Of a stretch of DNA of 64,000 bases, positions 45,680-53,184 are shown one piece after another; position 1 is the stretch's first letter; each line of letters opens with the position of its first letter. The notes beneath the pieces were generated by a model that was given only the letters and a program-made list of their open reading frames with translations, was not told the origin of the DNA and did not search any database. The stretch comes from Anaerostipes sp. 992a. GTDB lineage: Bacteria; Bacillota; Clostridia; Lachnospirales; Lachnospiraceae. The stretch spans positions 468,001 through 532,000 of the forward strand of contig NZ_MJIG01000003.1 of NCBI RefSeq assembly GCF_001940245.1. The letters are read 5' to 3'. Both the position numbers and the translations under genes were made by a program.

Positions 45680-46675
45680 ATGGAGATGACAAAATTGAGA
45701 ATTGCAGTATTTAATATGAGACCCGATGAAGAGGAATTTTTCTCCATCTATGGGGAACAATATCATACGGAGCTTTCTGTTACGAATGAGCCACCTACGC
45801 TTTGCAATCTTTCAGTCACAGAGGGCTGCCAGGCAGTCAGTGTTATCACAACACCCATTGGACGGGAGCTCCTGGATGCCTGGAAGGCACAGGGGATTCA
45901 GACCATTTCTACAAGAACCGTTGGATATGATCACATTGATTTAGCATATGCAAAGGAGATTGGAATAACCGTTTCCAACGTTAGCTACACGCCTCATACA
46001 GTTGCAGAATATACGGTTATGGCAATGCTGATGACCATTCGCAAAATGAAGACCATTCTATTAAGATACCAGGTACAAGATTATTCTCTTTCTCAGGTCC
46101 GCGGAAGAGAGCTTGGGAATATGACAGTTGGTGTGGTAGGAACCGGGAAGATCGGAGAGATGGTTATTCGAAATTTAAGTGGGTTTGGATGTAGGATTTT
46201 CGCATTTGATCCCTATGAGAAGGAATCTGTGAAGGCATTTGCCCAATATACGAATCTGGATACTATTTGGAAAGAATGTGATATGATCACATTTCATACC
46301 CCGGCGTTGGAAAGCACATATCACATGGTAAGAGAAGAAACGCTCAATCAGATGAAGCAGGGAGTGATTTTGATCAATATGGCAAGAGGTGCGATCATGG
46401 ATACGGATGCACTGATCAAAGCATTAGAAAGCGGGAAAGTAGCAGCGGCGGCATTGGATGTCATTGAAAATGAGGGCAAGATTTACTATAAGGACTATAA
46501 ATACGCAGTGACGGGGAATCATGATATGGCATTGCTAAGCACTATGCCGAATGTCTTGATGACGCCTCATACAGCATTTTTTACAGATGAAGCAGTTAGC
46601 GATATGATTCAGTATTCCATTGAAAGCTGTGTTGCCGAATTAAAAAATGAGGAAAATCCACGGAGGATTTTGTAA
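45680..46675 (+). CDS. D-isomer-specific 2-hydroxyacid dehydrogenase (D-lactate dehydrogenase/VanH-like)
   Basis: 331-residue NAD-dependent enzyme that reduces a 2-oxoacid. NAD-binding GTGKIG motif at residues 154-159, catalytic R236 (NMARGAIMD), a downstream glutamate and H297 (TPHTAFF). Closest in pattern to D-lactate dehydrogenases. The ATG at 45680 has no good SD; TTG 45695 lies 9 bases after GGAG and is an alternative start. Likely cotranscribed with the permease and ended by the terminator at 46785. Confidence 0.88.
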   Translation: MEMTKLRIAVFNMRPDEEEFFSIYGEQYHTELSVTNEPPTLCNLSVTEGCQAVSVITTPIGRELLDAWKAQGIQTISTRTVGYDHIDLAYAKEIGITVSNVSYTPHTVAEYTVMAMLMTIRKMKTILLRYQVQDYSLSQVRGRELGNMTVGVVGTGKIGEMVIRNLSGFGCRIFAFDPYEKESVKAFAQYTNLDTIWKECDMITFHTPALESTYHMVREETLNQMKQGVILINMARGAIMDTDALIKALESGKVAAAALDVIENEGKIYYKDYKYAVTGNHDMALLSTMPNVLMTPHTAFFTDEAVSDMIQYSIESCVAELKNEENPRRIL

Positions 46676-46784
46676 TAGATTTCCATTGTTCCAGATTTAA
46701 AGATGGTATTGACGCATTCTGACTTTCGTGATAGGATAAGAAAAATTAGAAATAGATGATCGAGAACACAGATTACGGACCAAG

Positions 46785-46832
46785 AAGGGATAACGACTGT
46801 GCATGTTTGATGCACTTTCGTTATCCCTTTTT
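46785..46832 (+). terminator. Strong terminator after the dehydrogenase gene
   Basis: Stem AAGGGATAACGA/TCGTTATCCCTT topped by GTGCAT/ATGCAC (46785 to 46829), then TTTTT. Confidence 0.88.
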
Positions 46833-46922
46833 ATCATATCGGAAACACAGTCTCCTATATGATAAAAACCCTCAGGGGGATGCACACTTGTCCGCTTTGT
46901 TCTAGGGGTAGGAGGACATGCT

Positions 46923-47531
46923 ATGTATGTTATGATTGATAATTTTGATTCTTTTGTATATAACCTAAAAGCTTATGTTAAGGAACTTGGAAGGGAAATA
47001 CTGGTAAAAAGGTGTGATGAAATTACCATTGAGGAGATAAAGAAGCTTCAGCCACAAGGAATTATCCTTTCACCGGGGCCCAAAAGACCATGGGATGCCA
47101 GCCTGTGCATGGAGGTAGTACAACAGTTCCAGGGGAAGATTCCGATCTTAGGAGTCTGTCTTGGGCACCAGGTTCTGGGACATTGCTGCGGAGCAGTGGT
47201 AGAGAAGGGAGTTCGACCTATGCACGGAAAAGTGACAGAAATCTGGAATAATGGAAAAAGTCTGTTTCAGGGACTTCCCGATCACTTTAAGGTAACGAGA
47301 TATCATTCTCTGGTGATAAAGGAGGAGACCATTCCCGCTGAATATGAGATTGATGCAAGAGCAGAGGATGGAGCTGTTATGGGGATATCTCACAGAACAC
47401 TGCCGATATACGGAGTGCAATTTCATCCAGAGGCAGTGCAGACAGAATATGGTCATGAAATTCTTGAGAACTTTTGCAGGATTGCGGAGCATAAGGCAAG
47501 AAAGAATAGGATAAGAACTATGATAGGATGA
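46923..47531 (+). CDS. pabA: Aminodeoxychorismate synthase glutamine amidotransferase (PabA/TrpG)
   Basis: 202-residue class I glutamine amidotransferase that supplies ammonia to the chorismate-binding subunit. Catalytic triad C79 (GVCLGHQ), H168 and E170 (FHPEA). The neighbouring pabB and pabC genes assign it to folate (p-aminobenzoate) rather than tryptophan synthesis. SD AGGAGG at 46912. Overlaps the pabB reading frame by ATGA at 47528. Confidence 0.92.
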   Translation: MYVMIDNFDSFVYNLKAYVKELGREILVKRCDEITIEEIKKLQPQGIILSPGPKRPWDASLCMEVVQQFQGKIPILGVCLGHQVLGHCCGAVVEKGVRPMHGKVTEIWNNGKSLFQGLPDHFKVTRYHSLVIKEETIPAEYEIDARAEDGAVMGISHRTLPIYGVQFHPEAVQTEYGHEILENFCRIAEHKARKNRIRTMIG

Positions 47532-47545
47532 AAGGAAGCTTAAAC

Positions 47546-48809
47546 ATGTATCAGAAACAACGTATCATCAAAGAATTAAAACCATATATTCCTGCAGCAG
47601 AGATCTTTCCCATCTATATGGAAGAAGCAGATGCTATCTTTCTGGATTCCTCTCTTGTGAATGACCTTGGCAGATATTCTATCATTGGCAGATGTCCCTA
47701 TCTTAAGCTTGTAAAGGATGGGAAGTCGTTCACTATTAATGGCATAGAGGAAAAAGAAAAATCCTTTGAAGATTATGTGAGGGAGTATTTGACAATGCAT
47801 GTGGATAAAAATGATAGTCATCTTCCCATTGTATCCGGAGCGATGGGCTATTTTTCCTATGATTATGGAAGAGAAATGCAGGGTGTAGCGACGGAAGAAG
47901 AAACATCAATTAGCAGAACTGGGATATGGAGAGGAAAGGAATGACCAGAAAGATAAGAAGAGAACAAAAGGGGGAGGAGATATCCGCAAAGAAATCCGTA
48001 TTCACTCTAATTTTAAAAAGGAAGAGTATAAGCAGGCTGTCGATGATATGATTCGTTATATTGTGGAGGGAGACATTTATATTGCCAATATGACCCAGCA
48101 GCTCATGATTGAAAGTGAGAAGGAGCCACGTAAGGTTTTTTATGATCTTCGGAAACAGAACTCCTCTCCCTTTGGTGCTTATGTGGATTATGGCGATTAT
48201 CAGATTATCTGTGCCTCCCCGGAACGTTTTCTGAAGATGAAGCATCATCATGTAAATACCCGTCCTATCAAGGGAACCAGAAAGCGAGGAGAAACTTTGG
48301 AGGAAGACCAGTATATGCGGGAGGAACTAATAAATTCAGAGAAGGATAAAAGTGAACTTCTGATGATCGTAGATTTGGAACGAAATGATCTAAATAAGGT
48401 ATGTGAGCCCGGAAGTGTAAAGGTGACAGAGCTTTTTACGGTGGAGGAGTATGCGACGGTCTTTCACCTTGTTTCAGATATTGAAGGGACTCTTACGAAG
48501 GGGAAAAATGTGATGGATCTTCTTAAAGCAGCATTTCCTGGAGGTTCCATTACAGGAGCACCGAAATATAGAGCCATGGAGATCATTGATGAACTGGAGC
48601 ATGGAAAAAGAAATATTTATACAGGATCTATGGGATATCTGACGTTGGATGGGGACTGTGATTTTAATATTATGATCCGGACATTGCTTCATCAAAATGG
48701 CAAATATTATCTTGGAGTGGGAGGAGGGATTACTGCAGAATCAGATCTGGAACTTGAATATGAAGAGACCTTACAAAAGGCCAGAGCGATGATAGAGGCA
48801 TTGCGATAG
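47546..48809 (+). pseudogene. pabB: pabB, aminodeoxychorismate synthase component I, broken
   Basis: The N-terminal part (MYQKQRIIKELKPYIPAAE to GREMQGVATEEE) is open to a TGA at 47942. The C-terminal chorismate-binding part continues in another frame from about 47900 (KKHQLAELGYGEER, then EEYKQAVDDMIRYIVEGDIY) to 48809 and keeps RPIKGTRKRGE, DLERNDL and PGGSITGAPK. Compared with intact PabB of about 450 residues, some 30-40 residues are missing at the junction as well. The C-terminal half could be translated alone from ATG 48048, but no good SD is seen. Confidence 0.85.
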
Positions 48810-48824
48810 AAGAAGGAGATAGGT

Positions 48825-49592
48825 ATGGAAATAAAATTAGATGAGTGTTTTCAGTTTGGCCTGGGAGCATTTGAAACCATTGCAGTGGAAAAGGGGCAGC
48901 CGGTTTTTTTAGAAAAGCACCTGGAAAGGCTAGAACGGACACTACGATTTCTAGGACTTCGATCAGGTTCAGAACGGGAAAATAATAGAGAAATGGTTAT
49001 GGAATATCTAAAAGAACAAAGGGAAAGATATTCCGATGGACTTTCCCACTGTGCTCTTAAAATGATGATTTCTGGAGAAAATATTCTTTTTAAGATGAGA
49101 CCAAATCCATATAAGGCAGGTTTATGCCAGCAGGCATTTACGATGGATTTTAGTAAAGTAAGGAGAAATGAAACTTCGCCGCTGGTCTACCATAAGACCA
49201 TGAATTATGGTGACTGCATACTGGAAAAAAGAAAGGCAGCTGCAAATGGAATGGATGAACGTATCTTTCTTAATACAAAGGGACAGATTGCAGAGGGAAC
49301 GGTCAGTAATATTTTCTTTATCCGGCAGGGACAAATTATAACACCGGCACAGTCCTGTGGACTTTTACCAGGAATTTTGCGAGAATATATCTGCGAGACA
49401 GAGCGGGTTACGGAAGCAATCATTTATCCGGAGGAATTAGATCAATATGAAGAATGCTTTGTGACCAATTCTCTGATGGGGATTATGCCGGTGAGAAGAT
49501 TGGGAGAATATATTTTTCCCGAACAAAGGATGACGAAACAGTTAAGAAAAAAATATTTTGATAAATTGGCAGAAGGAGAAAGTAATGAATGA
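48825..49592 (+). CDS. pabC: Aminodeoxychorismate lyase (class IV aminotransferase fold)
   Basis: 255-residue PLP enzyme that releases p-aminobenzoate and pyruvate from aminodeoxychorismate. PLP lysine K124 in YHKTMNYG; conserved GTVSNIFFI and a final NSLMGIMPV. D-amino acid transaminases and branched-chain aminotransferases share the fold, but context favours PabC. It is intact although pabB upstream is broken. SD AAGGAGAT upstream; overlaps the acetyltransferase gene by 8 bases. Confidence 0.87.
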   Translation: MEIKLDECFQFGLGAFETIAVEKGQPVFLEKHLERLERTLRFLGLRSGSERENNREMVMEYLKEQRERYSDGLSHCALKMMISGENILFKMRPNPYKAGLCQQAFTMDFSKVRRNETSPLVYHKTMNYGDCILEKRKAAANGMDERIFLNTKGQIAEGTVSNIFFIRQGQIITPAQSCGLLPGILREYICETERVTEAIIYPEELDQYEECFVTNSLMGIMPVRRLGEYIFPEQRMTKQLRKKYFDKLAEGESNE

Positions 49593-50199
49593 ACATGATT
49601 GCAGCACTCGCCTGGAAAAGGCAGAAGCTGATAACATAAGAATCGCTACAGAGAAAGATGCAAAAGCACTTATTGAAATTTATGCTCCCTATGTGGAAAA
49701 AACAGCGATTACCTTTGAATATGAAGTGCCGACCATTCAGGAATTTGAAGAAAGAATGGGTCATGTGCTGAAAAAATATCCGTATCTGGTTGCAGAAAGA
49801 GATGGACAGCTGGTAGGATACGCTTATGCAGGTCCGTTTAAAGAACGCGCGGCTTACGATTGGGCTGTTGAAACTACCGTGTATGTTCGGAAAGATCAGA
49901 AAAAAACAGGCATTGGGAGAAAACTATATAAGGAATTGGAGAGAGCATTATCGATGCAGAATATTTTGAACTTAAATGTTTGCATTGCTTATCCAAGGAA
50001 AAAGGATCCTTATCTAACCAAGGATAGTGTGTTTTTTCATCAGCACATGGGATATCGGCTGGTAGGGGAATTTTATCAGTGCGGATATAAGTTTGGACAT
50101 TGGTACAATATGGTATGGATGGAGAAGCATTTGGATAGTCATTTAGAGAAACCATTGCCGGTGCTGACATTTCCTGAAATTAGAGATCAGTTATATTAA
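49585..50199 (+). CDS. GNAT-family N-acetyltransferase (phosphinothricin acetyltransferase-like)
   Basis: 204-residue acetyl-CoA-dependent acetyltransferase. N-terminal RIATEKDAKALIEIYAPYV and the later ETTVYVRKDQKKTGIGRKLYKEL carry the acetyl-CoA pyrophosphate loop. The pattern is that of the Pat/Bar branch; substrate unknown. ATG 49585 overlaps the pabC stop; SD AAGGAG at 49573. It is convergent with, and overlaps by 20 bases, the lipoprotein gene on the other strand. Confidence 0.88.
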   Translation: MNEHDCSTRLEKAEADNIRIATEKDAKALIEIYAPYVEKTAITFEYEVPTIQEFEERMGHVLKKYPYLVAERDGQLVGYAYAGPFKERAAYDWAVETTVYVRKDQKKTGIGRKLYKELERALSMQNILNLNVCIAYPRKKDPYLTKDSVFFHQHMGYRLVGEFYQCGYKFGHWYNMVWMEKHLDSHLEKPLPVLTFPEIRDQLY

Positions 50200-50548
50200 T
50201 ACACCAATGATAAAAAGCAAAGAAGCTATGAAATTCCTGGGCCGGCATAAATCTCTGTGCCAGTAAAAAGGCTTTTTTGCTTCCATTATAAAGAAACACT
50301 GGACTTCCATCCTTTTTTAAGGAATAGTTTCGTAAAAATGCGGTCAGCGTGTTTTTTCTTACTTTTGTTCGGGTATAACCATCGGGTGTCTGAATTCTGG
50401 TCTTAAGTGTTGTGCCTGCTGGATGAATCAGTGACTTGGATACTTCCTTTTCTTCCGCTGTGCGATCAGATGGTTTCTCTGAGTCACATCCACAACAGAC
50501 GACAATACAAAGTACAAGCAATAACATAAAGAATCGATAGCTTTTCAT
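50180..50548 (-). pseudogene. Truncated DUF4846-type lipoprotein
   Basis: 122-codon ORF with a signal peptide and lipobox-like VVCCGC at about residues 15-21, then HPAGTTLKTRIQTPDGYTR and YSLKKDGSPVFLYNGSKK as in DUF4846 proteins. These are normally about 270 residues long; after GSKK the similarity ends and a short unrelated tail (to INITDL) reaches the stop. AGGAG precedes the ATG at 50548. The only minus-strand gene in the window. Probably non-functional. Confidence 0.6.
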
Positions 50549-50714
50549 GGGGAATCTCCTTTCTGATAGTTGTATTATATCAGAAAGGAACGCGAAGAAT
50601 ATGGAGTTTTCCTTAAGATTGTTGACTATATTCCTGAAATAAGTGAAAAATGTAAAACGAAAAAGATGTATAATTGGAAATGTCTGAAAAAATAAAAAAT
50701 ATTTTAAAATACTA

Positions 50715-50743
50715 TTGACAATTAAGCGTAACTCGTCTATAAT
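50715..50743 (+). promoter_or_regulatory. Perfect consensus sigma-A promoter
   Basis: TTGACA (50715-50720) and TATAAT (50738-50743), exactly 17 bases apart: a full consensus match and the strongest promoter in the window. It drives the ORF-poor transcript that ends at 50987. Confidence 0.85.
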
Positions 50744-50749
50744 TAAGAC

Positions 50750-50987
50750 ATAAACAAAGAGGAAATCAAAAATTCAAAATAGGAGGTACGGACCACCAGC
50801 TTAATTAATTGTTTTTCAAACCAAATAATTTACGGAGGTACAGTCCAATGAAAGGATGATTTCTCCAATATCTTTTCAAAAGATATTTGGACAAGACAAA
50901 TTAATAGAAAGGCGGTAATACAGTGAAACTTCAGATTGACAGATAAAAGCCATTCAAGTAAAGATGAAAACTTGAATGGCTTTTTTA
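50750..50987 (+). ncRNA. Candidate small RNA or peptide-leader transcript
   Basis: About 235 bases between a perfect promoter and a strong terminator, with no ORF of normal size. It holds two similar SD-like elements, GGAGGTACGGACCA (50783) and GGAGGTACAGTCCA (50834), and a third SD-like AAGGCGG near 50909. The second precedes a 3-codon ORF (MKG, 50848-50859) and the third a 7-codon ORF (GTG start, MKLQIDR, 50923-50946). A hairpin CCAATATCTTT/AAAGATATTTGG lies at about 50865-50890. I do not recognise a known RNA family. Confidence 0.45.
50945..50987 (+). terminator. Terminator of the candidate small RNA
   Basis: Perfect 15-bp stem AAAAGCCATTCAAGT/ACTTGAATGGCTTTT followed by T residues. Confidence 0.9.
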
Positions 50988-51042
50988 TTGTATAGAAATG
51001 TTCTATGCAATAAAAAAGCATTTTGTGTAAAATTCTTTTTCT

Positions 51043-51071
51043 GTGACAAATAATACTAGAGAAGGTATAAT
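51043..51071 (+). promoter_or_regulatory. Promoter of the small membrane protein gene
   Basis: GTGACA (51043-51048) and TATAAT (51066-51071) with a 17-base spacer. Confidence 0.65.
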
Positions 51072-51104
51072 AGTATCAGTAAGAGGAAAGGAATCAGAGA
51101 AGAT

Positions 51105-51506
51105 ATGGAATATCGAAAGACTTATCAAGGGTTTCTTTTATGGATGGTGGGGTTTATCATTGCTTCAGTGGGAGCTGCTTTTCTGCCGTTCGAAGAGGAC
51201 TTGCTGATTCGAATTACATTGAATATTTGTACCATTGGCGTAGCAATATTGGCCTATATCATCTATAAAACAGAATATATTTATTGGTATAATGGAACCA
51301 GTTACGAAGAAGCAGAAAATGCCGGATCGGAACGGAGAAAACAATTTGCCTGGAGGCATCTGAAACGATTTGGCTTGTTTGCCATTGCCTTCTTTCTTTT
51401 TTCAGTTTTTGCGCAGGTGTGCCGACTTAGCTTCTGGATTGATTTTTGGATTTTATGCTGCGGAATTCTTGCGACAGCGATTAGCACAATTCGTTTTCGA
51501 TTATAG
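51105..51506 (+). CDS. Four-segment membrane protein, unknown function
   Basis: 133-residue protein with four hydrophobic segments (about residues 8-27, 34-53, 87-106, 110-128). It has a cytoplasmic-type loop containing YNGTSYEEAENAGSERRKQF between the second and third. No family recognised. AAAGGA precedes the ATG, and a good promoter lies 35 bases upstream. Probably cotranscribed with the two small genes that follow. Confidence 0.75.
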   Translation: MEYRKTYQGFLLWMVGFIIASVGAAFLPFEEDLLIRITLNICTIGVAILAYIIYKTEYIYWYNGTSYEEAENAGSERRKQFAWRHLKRFGLFAIAFFLFSVFAQVCRLSFWIDFWILCCGILATAISTIRFRL

Positions 51507-51538
51507 TTATTAGGATAAGAGGTCAGGAGGAGAAATCA

Positions 51539-51733
51539 ATGATACCACAGATAGAAACATCAACAAAAGAGGAACGGAAGAACTATATAGCAAAGCGATT
51601 TGCATGTAAGGGAAATTGTGAGATATGTGGAATCTGCAAGATGTATCGAGGAAAGGATCCTATGGTCATATATCAGGAATATATTGATGGAACAAGGTGC
51701 TTTCAGGAGATTACAGAGGAATATCGGAGATGA
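51539..51733 (+). CDS. Small Cys-containing hypothetical protein
   Basis: 64 residues, starting MIPQIETSTKEERKNYIAKR, with a CKGNCEICGIC cluster (four cysteines within ten residues) that could bind a metal, and a fifth Cys near the end. SD AGGAGG at 51525-51530 has good spacing. It is followed after 15 bases by the YedK-like gene. No family recognised. Confidence 0.65.
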   Translation: MIPQIETSTKEERKNYIAKRFACKGNCEICGICKMYRGKDPMVIYQEYIDGTRCFQEITEEYRR

Positions 51734-51748
51734 GGAAGGAGGGGTTAT

Positions 51749-52330
51749 ATGTGCAGCAGATTTTTTGTCGATGGTGAAATTCAAAAGGATCTTGAGCAAA
51801 TGTTTATTCATCTGGATGCTTCTCATTTGGATACAAAGGCAGAAGACATTCATCCATCGGAAGAAGCCTGGGTGATTATGGGAAATAATAACAGAATGCA
51901 GCTTAAGAAGATGAAATGGGGGTTTCTTTCCAGTAAGAGTAATCAGCTCATGATTAATGCCAGAGCAGAAACGGCGATAGAGAAAAGATTCTTTTGCGAA
52001 AGTGTATTAAAAAGGCGATGTGTGATTCCTGCAAGGCATTTTTATGAATGGGATAGAAGTAAAACAAAGGTAACTTTTTCTTATCCGCAAAGTCCAGTCA
52101 TTTATCTGGCAGGCTTTTATCGCAGGTTTGAGGAGGAAGAGCGGTTTATAATTCTAACAACCGATGCCAATGCTTCTATGAAGCCAGTGCATGACAGGAT
52201 GCCGTTGATCTTTCAGAGGGAACAGATCAAAGACTGGATCTGCAATGATAAGATGGTGAGAAATTATCTGAAGATGGCATCGCCAATGTTAGAACGGCAG
52301 CAGGAGTATGAGCAGTTGACATTGTTTTAG
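51749..52330 (+). CDS. yedK: SOS response-associated peptidase, YedK/HMCES family
   Basis: 193-residue SRAP protein that crosslinks covalently to abasic sites in single-stranded DNA to protect them. The catalytic Cys2 follows the initiator Met (MCSRF). N70 (MINARAET), E100 (HFYEW) and H148 (KPVHDRMPLI) complete the active site. Length is somewhat short but all motifs are present. GGAGGGG precedes the ATG. It lies directly upstream of the CRISPR locus but is a housekeeping-type gene. Confidence 0.92.
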   Translation: MCSRFFVDGEIQKDLEQMFIHLDASHLDTKAEDIHPSEEAWVIMGNNNRMQLKKMKWGFLSSKSNQLMINARAETAIEKRFFCESVLKRRCVIPARHFYEWDRSKTKVTFSYPQSPVIYLAGFYRRFEEEERFIILTTDANASMKPVHDRMPLIFQREQIKDWICNDKMVRNYLKMASPMLERQQEYEQLTLF

Positions 52331-52549
52331 GAAGGTTCGGTATGAAAAAATAACTATAGTAATGTAGGAAAGAATATGCTAGAATAGGAGAAGAAAAAGA
52401 TCAATAAAAATAATTCTAAATCAGATTTATTAAGTATGTTTGAAGTCAAAATAGGATTTGCGTCTAATAATCAATTTTTTCTTAAAAATTGATTATTAGA
52501 CGCAAACCAGTCTGAAAGTTCCCATAAATAAAGGATTTGTAAAGAAAGG
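52331..52549 (+). promoter_or_regulatory. CRISPR array 1 leader with 23-bp palindrome
   Basis: AT-rich, no ORF. Contains a perfect 23-bp inverted repeat (52457-52479 and 52484-52506) with a 4-base TCTT loop; its arms begin TTTGCGTCTAATAATC and end ATTAGACGCAAA. It ends 43 bases before the first repeat. Polarity of the array (degenerate last repeat at the far end, first-base variant in the first three repeats) identifies this side as the leader. Confidence 0.6.
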
Positions 52550-53017
52550 ATTAAGAAATAAGATTCCCCGTAAGGGGACGGAAACTTAGTTGCAAATTGC
52601 TTTTCGCCATGTTTTGGTTTTATTAAGAAATAAGATTCCCCGTAAGGGGACGGAAACGTTCCCACTCAGCTCCGCAGTAAGGGCATGCCATATCATTAAG
52701 AAATAAGATTCCCCGTAAGGGGACGGAAACTCACAACAGGATGTTCTTTCGCCCATTCTTCCAACGCGTTAAGAAATAAGATTCCCCGTAAGGGGACGGA
52801 AACACCTCATAACTTTTCGCACCTTTTACGGCATCCCATTGTTAAGAAATAAGATTCCCCGTAAGGGGACGGAAACTTTTTGATAATTCTTCTCTAGTAT
52901 ACATTTTTATGGTTAAGAAATAAGATTCCCCGTAAGGGGACGGAAACGCAAGTGTATCCTAGTTTTGTATTCCTCTTAACCGTTAAGAAATAAGATTCCC
53001 CGTAAAGGGACGGATTT
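52550..53017 (+). CRISPR. CRISPR array 1, 7 repeats, 6 spacers
   Basis: Repeat of 36 bases starting (A/G)TTAAGAAATAAGATTC and ending GGGGACGGAAAC, at 52550, 52622, 52695, 52768, 52841, 52912 and 52982. Spacers are 36, 37, 37, 37, 35 and 34 bases. The repeat has a TCCCC-GTAA-GGGGA hairpin and an 8-base 3' end ACGGAAAC, the crRNA 5' tag expected of type III systems. Position 1 is A in the first three repeats and G in the others. The last repeat is degenerate (CGTAAAGGGACGGATTT). No spacer was seen to match elsewhere in the window by eye. Confidence 0.97.
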
Positions 53018-53021
53018 GAGT

Positions 53022-53061
53022 AAAAGGATAGTAATGTATTAGTATATCACTATCCTTTTTT
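53022..53061 (+). terminator. Terminator between array 1 and csm6
   Basis: AAAAGGATAGT/ACTATCCTTTT (53022-53032 and 53049-53059) with T tail, 5 bases after the last repeat. It probably ends the pre-crRNA of array 1. Confidence 0.75.
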
Positions 53062-53070
53062 GTCAATTTA

Positions 53071-53155
53071 TGGTATAATTATAAGGACAATTCTTGCAAT
53101 ATATGGGAAAATATTGAAAAAATATATTGACAATTACAAAAGAATAAGATATTCT
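53071..53155 (+). promoter_or_regulatory. Promoter candidates of the csm operon
   Basis: An extended -10 TGGTATAAT (53071-53079) and, closer to csm6, TTGACA (53127-53132) with TATTCT (53150-53155) at 17-base spacing. The second is 30 bases before the csm6 ATG. Confidence 0.6.
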
Positions 53156-53184
53156 ATAATATTCTAAAATTGGAGGGGAGAAAT

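Noticed and set aside
50830-51021. 63-codon minus-strand ORF across the orphan transcript
   Set aside because: It crosses the terminator and has no SD; the plus-strand promoter and terminator explain the region better.
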